A stretch of 64,000 nt of DNA from Ruminococcaceae bacterium UBA7217 (GTDB taxonomy: Bacteria; Bacillota; Clostridia; Oscillospirales; Acutalibacteraceae): positions 14,998 to 78,997 of the forward strand of contig DKTZ01000043.1 in the NCBI GenBank assembly GCA_002490425.1, given 5' to 3'. Positions 8,709 to 17,944 of this stretch are shown in pieces; position 1 is the stretch's first letter; every line of letters begins with the position of its first letter. A model generated the notes under the pieces. The model made no database searches. It was not told the origin of the DNA and saw only the letters and a list, made by a program, of their open reading frames with translations. Made by a program: the position numbers and the translations under genes.

Positions 8709-9920
8709 TTGAATATTCTTATAGTATCTCAGCATTTTTATCCTGACAATTTTCGTATTAACGATATTGCAAAAATGCTTGTCGATGAAGGACATCGTGT
8801 AACGGTGATTACGTCGCTTCCCGATTACGCAACGGGCAGAGTACCTGATGACTGCAAGGGCAGGAAAAACAGAAAAATCAAATGGAACGGTGTAGATGTT
8901 ATCCGTTGCTTTTCAGTTGCAAGAAGAAGCGGAATTCTTTTCCGTGCTCTTAATTATGCTTCCTTTTGCCTTTCTTCAACGCTTAAAGCTAAAAGGCTTA
9001 AAGGGGATTACGATATTGTAATTTGCTATCAGACTTCACCCGTGCTTATGGCAAACGCTGCAAGAGCATTTGCAAGGAAAAGAAAAATCCCGTTTTTCCT
9101 TTATTGCTTAGACCTTTGGCCTGAGTCGCTTAAGGCTTGGCATGTGGGTGAAGGCAATCCGCTTTTCAAAATAATGCACAAATATTCAAAGGGTATTTAC
9201 AACAGTGCGAGCTGTGTAGGAGTAACCTCAAAGCCTTTTATTGAATATTTAAAAACGGTGAATGAGGTTCCCGAAAATAAAATAATATATATCCCTCAGC
9301 ATTCCGAGGATATGAATTTATCACCGAAAGCTCATAAAGACGGCGAACCGTATGTATTCTCATTCGGCGGGAATATCGGCAGTGTGCAGAATATTGACTG
9401 TATAATTGAGGCTGCGTCATATCTTCGTGACAGAAACGATATAAAAATTGAAATTTACGGCGACGGAAGCGAGCTTCAAAGCTGTAAGGCTCTTTCGGAA
9501 AAGCTTGGTACGGAAAAGACTGTGACATTTTTCGGCAGAGTTTCAAAGGACGAGCTTTGGAAACACTATGAAAATACAGACGCATTTTTGCTTACGCTTA
9601 AATCCGACGGAGTAATCGGGCAGACCGTGCCTGCAAAGCTTCAGGAATATATGTCGGGCGCAAGACCCGTAATTGCTGCTGTCGGCGGTGCGGCGGAGCA
9701 GATAATCAATGACTCGCAATGCGGAATTTGCGTTCCCGCAGGTGACAGCGAAGCCTTGGCGAAAGCGATTGAAGATTTTGTAATGAATAACGAAAAATGT
9801 TCGGATTACGGCGCTAACGGAAGAGTGTTTTATAAAAACAATTTTACAGGCAGAAGCTTTATGGACAAGCTGACAGGCATTTTTTACAGTTTAATCGGCT
9901 CTTCGGAGGAAAATAAATGA
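8709..9920 (+). CDS. GT4 glycosyltransferase, WbuB-like
   Basis: Retaining GT-B glycosyltransferase (403 aa) of the WbuB/WcaI type, which transfers an N-acetylated amino-sugar in O-antigen or capsule assembly. The N-terminal ILIVSQHFYPDNFRINDIA and ITSLPDYATG segments are characteristic; the donor-binding C-terminal half has FSFGGNIGSVQN and the E-rich SGARPVIAAVGG region. TTG at 8709 is chosen: GGAGG (8697-8701) is 7 nt upstream, and the nearby ATG at 8704 opens only a two-codon frame. The 3' end overlaps the next gene by 4 bp, implying translational coupling. Confidence 0.87.
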   Translation: MNILIVSQHFYPDNFRINDIAKMLVDEGHRVTVITSLPDYATGRVPDDCKGRKNRKIKWNGVDVIRCFSVARRSGILFRALNYASFCLSSTLKAKRLKGDYDIVICYQTSPVLMANAARAFARKRKIPFFLYCLDLWPESLKAWHVGEGNPLFKIMHKYSKGIYNSASCVGVTSKPFIEYLKTVNEVPENKIIYIPQHSEDMNLSPKAHKDGEPYVFSFGGNIGSVQNIDCIIEAASYLRDRNDIKIEIYGDGSELQSCKALSEKLGTEKTVTFFGRVSKDELWKHYENTDAFLLTLKSDGVIGQTVPAKLQEYMSGARPVIAAVGGAAEQIINDSQCGICVPAGDSEALAKAIEDFVMNNEKCSDYGANGRVFYKNNFTGRSFMDKLTGIFYSLIGSSEENK

Positions 9921-11098
9921 AAGTTCTTCAAATAAACTCTACCTGCGGCTTCGGCAGTACGGGAAGAATAGCTGTTGACATTTTAAATACAGTCTGTGAA
10001 AACGGCGGAGAGGGGCTTATTTGCTACGGCAGAGGAGAGGCACCCGCTGGCGTGCCGTCTTATAAAATCGGCTCGGAAATGCTTGTGAGAATTCACGGCG
10101 TGCTTTCTCGCATTACTGACCGTCAGGGCTTTTATTCAACTAATGCCACAAAGGCTTTGGTGCGAAAGATTGAGGAATATGACCCTGATATTATTCATCT
10201 TCATAATATCCACGGCTATTATCTTGACATAAGAGTTTTATTTGATTATCTTAAAAAATGCGGTAAGCCTATTGTTTGGACGCTCCACGATTGCTGGGCA
10301 TTTACGGGTCACTGCGCATATTTTACCGTTGCGGGCTGTGATAAATGGAAAACGGGCTGTAATAATTGCCCGTCAAAAAAGGATTATCCGCAAAGCTTAG
10401 TTGTAGACAATTCCGAAAAGAATTATAACGAGAAAAAAGAGCTGTTTACAGGGCTTCAAAATGTTACTTTGGTTACTCCGTCAATTTGGCTGAGTGAGCT
10501 TGTAAGTGAATCATTTTTGAAAGAGTACCCCGTAAAGGTTATAAATAATGGGATAAACACTGATATTTTTAAACCGACCGAAAGTGATTTCAAAAAAAGA
10601 TACGCCATTGAAGATAAAAAGGTATATATCGGCGTTGCGAGCGTATGGGAAGAACGTAAAGGACTTCGGGATTTAATAAAGCTGTCAACGCTCCTGAATG
10701 AGAACGAAAAACTTGTTGTTGTAGGGCTGACCGAAGAACAGGTATCCGAATTGCCCGACGGTATAATCGGTCTTAAACGGACGGAAAATGCAAAACAGCT
10801 TGCAGAAATTTACACTGCGGCAGATGTTTTCCTGAATCCCACATATGAGGACAATTATCCTACTACAAATCTTGAGTCAATTTGTTGCGGAACTCCTGTT
10901 GTGACATATAACACGGGCGGAAGCCCCGAAAGTCTTGCAGGCGGCAGAGGAATTACGGTTGCGGTCGGTGACACCAAGGCTTTGTATGAAGCGGCACAAA
11001 AGCTTGTAGGTGTAAAAACAGACAACACAGACGAGTTTGACGCACAGAATAAATATCTTGAATATAATGGGCTTTATAAAGAATTGCTTGAAAAATGA
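9917..11098 (+). CDS. GT4 glycosyltransferase
   Basis: 393-aa GT-B enzyme. Landmarks are the N-terminal glycine loop STCGFGSTGRIA, the DPDIIHLHNIHGYYLD segment, WTLHDCWAFTGHC followed by a Cys cluster (about residues 130-160, roughly spaced CxxC pairs), and the C-terminal NPTYEDNYPTTNLESICCGTPVV nucleotide-sugar site. This layout is common in capsule/EPS GT4 enzymes related to WcaC. ATGA overlap with the upstream gene. Donor and acceptor sugars are not deducible. Confidence 0.86.
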   Translation: MKVLQINSTCGFGSTGRIAVDILNTVCENGGEGLICYGRGEAPAGVPSYKIGSEMLVRIHGVLSRITDRQGFYSTNATKALVRKIEEYDPDIIHLHNIHGYYLDIRVLFDYLKKCGKPIVWTLHDCWAFTGHCAYFTVAGCDKWKTGCNNCPSKKDYPQSLVVDNSEKNYNEKKELFTGLQNVTLVTPSIWLSELVSESFLKEYPVKVINNGINTDIFKPTESDFKKRYAIEDKKVYIGVASVWEERKGLRDLIKLSTLLNENEKLVVVGLTEEQVSELPDGIIGLKRTENAKQLAEIYTAADVFLNPTYEDNYPTTNLESICCGTPVVTYNTGGSPESLAGGRGITVAVGDTKALYEAAQKLVGVKTDNTDEFDAQNKYLEYNGLYKELLEK

Positions 11099-11107
11099 GG
11101 GGGATTT

Positions 11108-11938
11108 ATGGATAATTTTGATTATTTACCCAAGCTTCACAGTTGTGAAACACTTATTGTAAAAGAGGTAAAGAGAATTTGCGAAGAAAACGGAATTAAA
11201 TATTTTATGATTGCAGGCACTCTTTTAGGAGCTGTTCGACACAAGGGTTTTATTCCGTGGGACGACGATATGGACATCGGTATGCTTCGTGAAGATTATG
11301 AAAAATTCATAGAGCTTGCAAAGAGAGATATGAGAGAAGAGTTCTTTCTTCAAACTACTGAAACAGACAGTGCATACGGATTAAATTTTGCGAAAATTCT
11401 TCTTAATGGCACATTCATTGATGAGTCATCAGCATCCAATAAAGCGCAAAAGGGTATTTCGATTGATGTTTTTCCTTTTGATGCTGTTCCCGATAATGCA
11501 GAGGACGTTGCAAAGCATAAAAAACGGACATATTTTTTAAGACGGCTTTTACTTGCAAAGCAAAATTACAATGTGTGCGGTAAAAAGGAATACGTTAAGC
11601 GAATAGTTTACGGAGTTCTTAATTTTATTGCGTTGTTTTATTCACGTGAAAAAATATGCGAAAAGCTTGACAGCGAGTGCAAACGGTATAACAGGCAGAA
11701 TGAAAAGCCGACAAAAATTGTTAACATAGGCGGCGCTTACGGATATGACAAAGAGACGATTCTCCGTGAATGGGTTGACAGTACCGAAGAACTCCCGTTT
11801 GAGGATTTTACGCTTTGCGCTCCGGCAGGCTACAAGGAATATCTTGAATATTTTTACGGCGATTATATGACTCCTCCGCCCGAGGATAAAAGATATAACC
11901 GTCACGGATTAAATAAGGTGGATTTCGGCTCATATTAA
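11108..11938 (+). CDS. LicD-family phosphodiester-sugar transferase
   Basis: 276-aa LicD/fukutin-like nucleotidyltransferase-fold enzyme. The family signature is intact: GTLLGAVRHKGFIPWDDDMDIG near residues 38-59, with the metal-binding DDDMD. LicD moves phosphocholine from CDP-choline onto surface sugars; eukaryotic relatives (fukutin, FKRP) move ribitol phosphate from CDP-ribitol. No choline kinase or LicC-type gene is nearby. The next gene is instead a TagD-like CDP-glycerol synthase, so the likely substrate is CDP-glycerol (inference). GAGGGGG lies before the ATG. Confidence 0.88.
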   Translation: MDNFDYLPKLHSCETLIVKEVKRICEENGIKYFMIAGTLLGAVRHKGFIPWDDDMDIGMLREDYEKFIELAKRDMREEFFLQTTETDSAYGLNFAKILLNGTFIDESSASNKAQKGISIDVFPFDAVPDNAEDVAKHKKRTYFLRRLLLAKQNYNVCGKKEYVKRIVYGVLNFIALFYSREKICEKLDSECKRYNRQNEKPTKIVNIGGAYGYDKETILREWVDSTEELPFEDFTLCAPAGYKEYLEYFYGDYMTPPPEDKRYNRHGLNKVDFGSY

Positions 11939-11970
11939 AGCGAATAAAGCTTAAATACAAGGAGATTATT

Positions 11971-12360
11971 ATGAAAAAGGTTATAACTTACGGCACATTT
12001 GATTTGCTTCATTACGGGCATATCAATCTTTTAAGACGTGCAAAGGAGCTTGGCGATTATTTAATAGTTGCGCTCTCGACTGATGAATTTAACTGGAATG
12101 AAAAGCAGAAAAAGTGCTATTTCTCTTATGAACAAAGGAAAAAACTTCTTGAAGCTATAAGATATGTGGATTTGGTTATTCCCGAGGACAATTGGGAGCA
12201 AAAGATAAGCGACGTTCAGGAATTTAAGGTTGACACCTTTGTTATGGGCGATGACTGGAAGGGTAAGTTTGACTTTTTGAAGGATTACTGCGAGGTAGTT
12301 TACCTTGAAAGAACACCTGAAATTTCAACAACTCAGATAAAAAAAGATTTAGGGAAATAA
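11971..12360 (+). CDS. tagD: glycerol-3-phosphate cytidylyltransferase (TagD-like)
   Basis: 129-aa cytidylyltransferase, the size of TagD (129 aa in B. subtilis), making CDP-glycerol from CTP and sn-glycerol 3-phosphate. Both family signatures are present: the HxGH motif in TYGTFDLLHYGHINLLRRA (residues 5-23) and RTPEISTTQIKK near the C terminus, corresponding to RTxGISTT. AAGGAG sits 7 nt before the ATG. Location between LicD and a glycosyltransferase indicates use in polysaccharide decoration rather than a dedicated wall-teichoic-acid locus; no TagF/TagB polymerase is present. Confidence 0.9.
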   Translation: MKKVITYGTFDLLHYGHINLLRRAKELGDYLIVALSTDEFNWNEKQKKCYFSYEQRKKLLEAIRYVDLVIPEDNWEQKISDVQEFKVDTFVMGDDWKGKFDFLKDYCEVVYLERTPEISTTQIKKDLGK

Positions 12361-12385
12361 GCCGGAAAACGCTTAGGATTTTGAA

Positions 12386-13495
12386 ATGAAAAAAATACTG
12401 ATTTTTGCACCTACGGCGCCGTCAAGCGGCATAACGCAGTACATAATTAACATTTTGAGTAAGATTCAGCAAAATGAACTGCACGTTGACATTCTTTCTT
12501 TCCGTAACGACCGCTTGAAAAAATGGACCGAGACGCACGGAACTGAATATTTTGAGCTGGATATTTCAATGTATAAACATCCCGTTCTTTACAGACGCTT
12601 TTTGAAAAAAGTATTTTCAAAGGGTTACGATGTTGTCCATTTTAACATTTCTACAATTTCAACGCTGACAATTTTTAAATATGCAAAAAGATGCGGCGTA
12701 AAAAAGATTATAGTACACTCTCACAGCAGCTTTACAGATTTGGCTTCAAAGCTAAAAAGAGTCGTGTTCAGCAATTTACACAAGTTTTTAAGAGTATTTG
12801 CGAATAGGTATTATGACGTAAAATGCGCCTGCTCGGTTCCTGCCGCCGAATGGATGTACGGTAAGAAAAATGCACAGGACGCATTAATACTCAACAATGC
12901 GGTTGATACTGATAAATTTGCTTACAGTGCAAAAAATGCAGATGAAATACGCACGAAATACGGTGTAAAAACAAAATATCTGATAGGTCATATCGGGCGT
13001 TTTACGGTTCAGAAGAATCATTCTTTTCTTATTGACACTTTTTCTCATCTTGTTAAAATCCGCAAGGACTGTACGCTGATGCTTGTGGGAAACGGAGAGT
13101 TTCTTCAAAGCATAAAAAATAAGGTTAGTGATTTAAACCTTAATGGCAGTGTGATTTTTGTCGATTTTCAGGAAGATATATATAAATATTATTCCGCAAT
13201 GGATTTGCTTTTGCTGCCGTCGCTTTTTGAGGGGCTTCCGATAACCCTAATTGAAGCACAGGCGAACGGACTTTCTTCTCTTGTCAGTGACGCAGTCACA
13301 AAGGAATGCGATTTAACGGGGCTTGTTGAGTTTTATCCGTTGTCCGAAGGCGCCAAAGCGTGGGCGCAAAAGATAATCGAAATTTTGGAAAGCGGCACAG
13401 AGCATAAAACAGACGTTTCAAAACTGCTCCGGCAAAGCGGCTTTTCGCTTGACGGTCAGGCAAAGGCTGTATTAAAGCTGTATTTTGAACAATAA
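12386..13495 (+). CDS. GT4 glycosyltransferase, EpsF-like
   Basis: 369-aa GT-B glycosyltransferase. The N terminus carries the SSGITQYIINIL loop typical of EpsF/CpsF-like GT4 enzymes, VHFNIS and HSHSSF mid-domain, then IGHIGRFTVQKNHSFLIDTF and LLPSLFEGLPITLIEAQANGL, the GT4 donor-site ExxxxE region. It acts on the cytoplasmic face during repeat-unit assembly on a lipid carrier (family role). It sits between tagD and the polymerase gene in the same operon. Confidence 0.87.
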   Translation: MKKILIFAPTAPSSGITQYIINILSKIQQNELHVDILSFRNDRLKKWTETHGTEYFELDISMYKHPVLYRRFLKKVFSKGYDVVHFNISTISTLTIFKYAKRCGVKKIIVHSHSSFTDLASKLKRVVFSNLHKFLRVFANRYYDVKCACSVPAAEWMYGKKNAQDALILNNAVDTDKFAYSAKNADEIRTKYGVKTKYLIGHIGRFTVQKNHSFLIDTFSHLVKIRKDCTLMLVGNGEFLQSIKNKVSDLNLNGSVIFVDFQEDIYKYYSAMDLLLLPSLFEGLPITLIEAQANGLSSLVSDAVTKECDLTGLVEFYPLSEGAKAWAQKIIEILESGTEHKTDVSKLLRQSGFSLDGQAKAVLKLYFEQ

Positions 13496-13507
13496 CGGGG
13501 GAGAACA

Positions 13508-15010
13508 ATGCAAATTTCAGAGAAGGTTAAAAATTCAATAGTATTTTATTATAAGATAGTACTTTTTATTTTTCTTATTCCTACGCTGCTTGTTCCGTGC
13601 GTGTCTTTTTGCTATAAGCTTATGTTTGTTATGCTGGGAGCCGGAGCAATATTATTGGTTTATGACTTATTTACAAAAAGAAAGTTTCTGAAAGCACGGG
13701 GAATGTTTTGGCTTATTTGCTTTATGATAGTTTTTGCCGTTTCCGTGGTTCTGAACTATAAAACGGGGCTTAATCTCAATGCGGCAAGCTGGGGGTACAC
13801 GGCAATAGCGCTTCTTTTGCTCTATCCGGATTCTCTTGATAAAACAAAGGAGCGTTCGCTTTTTGAGCTTTCGGTATTAAATAACATTTTTATTGCAATG
13901 ACGACCGTGCTCTCAACAATTTCAATGGGAATGTTCATTTGCCTTTATAATAAGGAAGTATTTTTCGGCGACCAAAAGTATGCGGTGGGGTGGTCGCAGA
14001 ACAGACTTTTCGGTCTTTACAGCAACACGGGATATATGATAACGGCTTTAGCTATTGCAATTGCGGTTCTTCAGGTTGCAATAACCAAAGCCAGAGGGAA
14101 AAAGATTACCTTCCTGTACGGATTTTTTATTATTTACACATCGGTCTTTAACTTTATGTCTATGTGTATGGAAAATGCAAAGGGAGCGTTTATTTCGCTC
14201 TTTGCATTTGTATTTTTCTTTGTGCTGTTTTCTGTTGCAAAGAAAATTTATGAAAAGAAAAAACTGTCAACAGTCAAAGCGTCATTTGTCGGAGCATTTT
14301 CAGCGGTGCTTGCTGTCGCACTCCTTTTCGGGGCAATAACGGTTTCACGGAAAGGACTTTCGTATTTGCCCAGCATTTACCATTCACTTGGCGGAGAGTA
14401 TTATGTTGACGGAAATGATGTAACTCCGGACCATGTTCCTGAAGAAAATGAGGACAACAAAATAACCGGTGTTGAAATTGACCGTAACATCAGCGAAAGC
14501 TACGGATTTTTTACGGGAAGAACAGTTATTTGGAAATTTGGTTTAGAGCAGTTCAAGGAAAAACCGATTTTCGGATACGGCCCTCAGTCACACAGAGACC
14601 ATTATATTGTGGATAATTACCTTCGCCATTTCCATAACCTTATAATACAGATAATAGTCAGCGTCGGTGCTGTCGGCTCTGTGTTCATATTTGCATTTTT
14701 TGCGATTATGGTCATTTATCTGCTGAAAAATATATTTATACATATAGGAAAAAAAGACAAATATTATTATGTATTTGCGTCGTTATTGGCTCTTCTTGCA
14801 ATGTTTGCGGTTAACAGTATGGCTGAGGTTACAATACTGTTTATTACAAGGTTCTCAATGTTCATCTTCTGGATGTATTTAGGATACATTCAGGTCTTTG
14901 CAGATGACGACAAAAAGCTTAAAACAGATTCAGTTACCGAAAAAATTGATTTGCTCATAGCAAACATTTTAAATAAAATTACAGGAAAATCTAAAAAAGA
15001 TGAGAAGTAA
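13508..15010 (+). CDS. O-antigen polymerase/ligase-like membrane protein (Wzy-like)
   Basis: 500-aa integral membrane protein with about ten hydrophobic segments and a large external loop (about residues 285-355). It carries the Wzy_C/O-antigen-ligase pattern: TGRTVIWKFGLEQFKEKPIFGYGP followed by a His-containing HFHNLIIQIIVSVGAVG segment. In the Wzy pathway it would polymerise flipped repeat units outside the membrane. GGGGGAG precedes the ATG. The 3' end overlaps the flippase gene by 11 bp. It could instead be a ligase; the paired flippase favours the polymerase role. Confidence 0.84.
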   Translation: MQISEKVKNSIVFYYKIVLFIFLIPTLLVPCVSFCYKLMFVMLGAGAILLVYDLFTKRKFLKARGMFWLICFMIVFAVSVVLNYKTGLNLNAASWGYTAIALLLLYPDSLDKTKERSLFELSVLNNIFIAMTTVLSTISMGMFICLYNKEVFFGDQKYAVGWSQNRLFGLYSNTGYMITALAIAIAVLQVAITKARGKKITFLYGFFIIYTSVFNFMSMCMENAKGAFISLFAFVFFFVLFSVAKKIYEKKKLSTVKASFVGAFSAVLAVALLFGAITVSRKGLSYLPSIYHSLGGEYYVDGNDVTPDHVPEENEDNKITGVEIDRNISESYGFFTGRTVIWKFGLEQFKEKPIFGYGPQSHRDHYIVDNYLRHFHNLIIQIIVSVGAVGSVFIFAFFAIMVIYLLKNIFIHIGKKDKYYYVFASLLALLAMFAVNSMAEVTILFITRFSMFIFWMYLGYIQVFADDDKKLKTDSVTEKIDLLIANILNKITGKSKKDEK

Positions 15011-16571
15011 AAAAGTTTTAATCAATTCAATATTCGGTGTCGGCGGTTATGCGATTTTAATGCTCAGCAACTTTATTACAAGGGCTGTGTTCGTTGCCGA
15101 ACTGGGCCTTTCAATGGGCGGCGTTGACACCACCTTTAAAAACTTTCTTCAGGTTTTGTCTTTAGCCGAATTGGGCCTTAGCACGGGGCTTCTTTACAAG
15201 CTTTACAAGCCGATTGAGGAAAAAGACAATGCCGCAATTAAGCGAGTTCTTAATTTCTACAAGCAGGCTTATAAGGTAATTGCCTCCGTCTTTATGGGCG
15301 GTGCACTTATATTGTCTTTTGCCGTTAATTTCGTAATTAAAGATACAGACAAGCCGAAATGGTATATCTCGCTTCTGTTTATTCTTTATGCGGCGGATAC
15401 GGTTGCATCTTATCTTTATGCTAACCGAAAGGCGTTAATTGTTGCCGACCAGAATAACTATGTTGTTAACAGAAATGACGCTTTTGTTTCGCTTATTACG
15501 CTTGTAAGCCAAGTGACTCTCTTGAAACTCACTCACAGCTTTATTGTTTATGCGGTTGTTAAGATTGTTTGCAGGCTTATAGGCGCTGTTTCCATAGGTC
15601 ATCAGTTTAAAAAACGCTATCCTGAGATTGCCGCAGATAAATCCAAGGACACAATTACCGGCGAAGAGAGAAAATCGCTGACTCAGAATATGGGCGCAAT
15701 GCTTTGCCACAGGGTTGGCGGCGTCAGCGTTACGGCGACAGGCTCGGCGATTATAACTTATTTTATCGGCACGGCAACTGCCGGTGTTTACGGTAACTAC
15801 ACTCTTATTACCAATGCATTAAATCAACTTGTTACGCAGGTTTTCAACGGAATTACCGCAAGCTTCGGCAACATTATTACGGTTGAAACAAAAGAAACTA
15901 TTTACAATCGCTTTAAGCTTTTATACTTCTTTAACTATCTCATATTTTCATTCTTTACCGTGTCCTTCGGCGTTTTGGCTCAGCCGTTTATGCGTCTTTG
16001 GATGCACGATGAAGAGGGGAGCTTGTTCCCGACAGTTACACTTATACTGTTGGTAGTTTACTTTTATGTTTACGGTATGCGCCGTGTTGTTCTTATGGCA
16101 AAGGACAGCGCAGGGCTTTATAGGCAGGACTGCGGCTTTGCAATTTTAGAGGCGGTAATTAACATTACTCTCTCGATTTTCTTAGCTTGGAAATTCAAGT
16201 CAATCAACGGCGTTATTGCAGCAAATGTTTTAAGTATGCTGATAATTCCTATGTGGACTCAGCCGTATCTTGTTTATAAGCACGTTTTGAAGCATAAACT
16301 GTCATCTTATTACTTAACCTATGCTCTGTATGCCGTGCTCACAGCAGTCGAATTTGCGGCAACATGGTTTTTGGCTGAAAAAGCAACCGCATTTACGGAC
16401 AATTTGTTCGCAGAGCTTATTATAAGGGTAGTTCTTTGCGTTGCAATTCCAAATCTTCTGAATCTTGTTGTATTCATAAGAACACAGGAAATGAAGGATT
16501 TAATTACTCTTCTTTTGGGCGTATTAAAGCGTAAAGCGCCAAAAAACAAAGGCGGTAAAGAGAATGCCTGA
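15000..16571 (+). CDS. polysaccharide flippase (Wzx/MATE-like)
   Basis: 523-aa polytopic protein with 12-14 hydrophobic segments, matching the polysaccharide-transport family that flips undecaprenyl-linked repeat units. Typical features are an N-terminal LINSIFGVGGYAILMLSNFITR segment, an FKNFLQVLSLAELGLSTGLLYKLY segment, and a MATE-like repeat arrangement. The start codon lies inside the polymerase gene (11-bp overlap), and the end overlaps the next gene by 8 bp. With Wzy and the GTs it completes a Wzx/Wzy-type locus; no chain-length regulator (Wzz/Wzd) or priming transferase is seen in the window. Confidence 0.87.
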   Translation: MRSKKVLINSIFGVGGYAILMLSNFITRAVFVAELGLSMGGVDTTFKNFLQVLSLAELGLSTGLLYKLYKPIEEKDNAAIKRVLNFYKQAYKVIASVFMGGALILSFAVNFVIKDTDKPKWYISLLFILYAADTVASYLYANRKALIVADQNNYVVNRNDAFVSLITLVSQVTLLKLTHSFIVYAVVKIVCRLIGAVSIGHQFKKRYPEIAADKSKDTITGEERKSLTQNMGAMLCHRVGGVSVTATGSAIITYFIGTATAGVYGNYTLITNALNQLVTQVFNGITASFGNIITVETKETIYNRFKLLYFFNYLIFSFFTVSFGVLAQPFMRLWMHDEEGSLFPTVTLILLVVYFYVYGMRRVVLMAKDSAGLYRQDCGFAILEAVINITLSIFLAWKFKSINGVIAANVLSMLIIPMWTQPYLVYKHVLKHKLSSYYLTYALYAVLTAVEFAATWFLAEKATAFTDNLFAELIIRVVLCVAIPNLLNLVVFIRTQEMKDLITLLLGVLKRKAPKNKGGKENA

Positions 16572-17385
16572 TAAAGAATCAATTAGAAACAAACGTCTTT
16601 TTTTGCTTGATATGGACGGAACAATTTACGAGGGGGCAAGATTGTTCCCTTATGTCAACGAATTCCTTGAATATGTCGAAAATAGGGGCGGACGGTACAT
16701 TTTCATAACGAATAATTCGTCACGCTCGGTAAAGGATTACGTTATAAAGCTCTCTAAAATGGGCGTTAAGGTGACGGAGGATAATTTCTTTACCTCGGCA
16801 CAGGCAACCGCACTATATCTTAACGAGCATCATAAAAATAAAAAAATCTATTGTATGGGTACACGCTCAATGATTACCGAAATGGAAAAAATGGGCGTTT
16901 CGGTAACGGATAAAACGGATGACGCCGAGTGTATCGTAGTTGGATATGACACTGAGCTTACTTACCAAAAGCTTATTGATGTTTCGTTCCTTTTACAGAC
17001 AAAAAAGGACATTCCGTACATCGCAACTAATCCCGACAGAGGTTGCCCAACAGAATTCGGATTAGTTCCCGATTGCTTTGCAATTTGCGAGGCGATAAAC
17101 TATGCGGCGAAAAGAAGACCTGTTTACATAGGCAAGCCTGACAGGTTTATGATTGAATATGCTGTTCAAATGAGTGGGTTTAAAAGGGAAGAAGCTGTCG
17201 TAATCGGCGACAGGTTATATACAGACATAGCGTCGGGCGTTAATGCAGGTGTTGACACTGTCTGTGTTTTAAGCGGCGAGAGCACGTTAGAAGACATAGA
17301 AGAAAGCGACATAAAGCCGACTTACATTTTTAACGATATTAAAGAAATATACGGTATATTACAGGAGAAAAATTATGGAGTATGA
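16564..17385 (+). CDS. HAD-IIA (NagD/PNPase-like) phosphatase
   Basis: 273-aa NagD-type phosphatase. Motif I LLDMDGTIYEG lies at residues 14-24, the cap begins at FITNNSSRSVKDY, and motif IV is VVIGDRLYTDIASGVNAG. Class IIA members dephosphorylate glycerol phosphates, pyridoxal phosphate, nucleotides or sugar phosphates. The gene overlaps both the flippase upstream (8 bp) and the DUF4364 gene downstream (11 bp). It could therefore belong functionally to the polysaccharide locus, for example glycerol-phosphate metabolism next to tagD, but that is inference only. Confidence 0.87.
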   Translation: MPDKESIRNKRLFLLDMDGTIYEGARLFPYVNEFLEYVENRGGRYIFITNNSSRSVKDYVIKLSKMGVKVTEDNFFTSAQATALYLNEHHKNKKIYCMGTRSMITEMEKMGVSVTDKTDDAECIVVGYDTELTYQKLIDVSFLLQTKKDIPYIATNPDRGCPTEFGLVPDCFAICEAINYAAKRRPVYIGKPDRFMIEYAVQMSGFKREEAVVIGDRLYTDIASGVNAGVDTVCVLSGESTLEDIEESDIKPTYIFNDIKEIYGILQEKNYGV

Positions 17386-17929
17386 TGCGTTTGATGCGGG
17401 AATAGAGCTTGGCGGACTTCGCAACAGAGATGACATCCGCTTGCTTGTGTGCTATTTGCTGAAATCAGTGGATTCTCCAATGACGCGCCAAATGCTTAAT
17501 GAAGCAATGCAGGAGGACGGGCTTGCAAATTATTTTGAGGTCGGTCAGGCGATTGAGGAGCTTTTGAAAACTGCCAATATTACGGCGGATATTGTAGGCG
17601 ATGACGAGGTTCTCACTGTAACACAAAAGGGCAGAGAGGCGGCTGAAATGCTGCAGACAAGTTTGCCGAGAACGGTTCGCGAAAGAGCTGTTAATGCGGC
17701 AATCCGTCTTATTACAAAAGCACGAGTCGAAAGAGAAAATAAAATTGAGGTCGTCAAAGAGGAAAACGGCGGATATACTATTACATTTACGCTGTTTGAT
17801 AAAAACACACAGTTTATGAAGCTTTCCGTCTATGTTGTTGACAGCTTACAGCTTGAACAGGTAAAGCAGAATTTTATAAATGACCCCGTAAAGGTTTATT
17901 CCACGATAATAACATCGCTTACAGTATAA
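17375..17929 (+). CDS. DUF4364-family winged-helix-like protein
   Basis: 184-aa protein I recognise as DUF4364, a Clostridia-restricted family of unknown function. The first half (about residues 15-85) reads as a winged helix: DIRLLVCYLLKSVDSPMTRQMLNEAMQ, then EVGQAIEELLKTANI and a beta-wing ending TVTQKGREAAEML. The second half is a beta-rich domain ending in IITSLTV. It may be a regulator. It starts inside the phosphatase gene with AGGAG upstream, and valS follows after 15 bp. Confidence 0.8.
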   Translation: MEYDAFDAGIELGGLRNRDDIRLLVCYLLKSVDSPMTRQMLNEAMQEDGLANYFEVGQAIEELLKTANITADIVGDDEVLTVTQKGREAAEMLQTSLPRTVRERAVNAAIRLITKARVERENKIEVVKEENGGYTITFTLFDKNTQFMKLSVYVVDSLQLEQVKQNFINDPVKVYSTIITSLTV

Positions 17930-17944
17930 GGAGAGAAAAATTAA

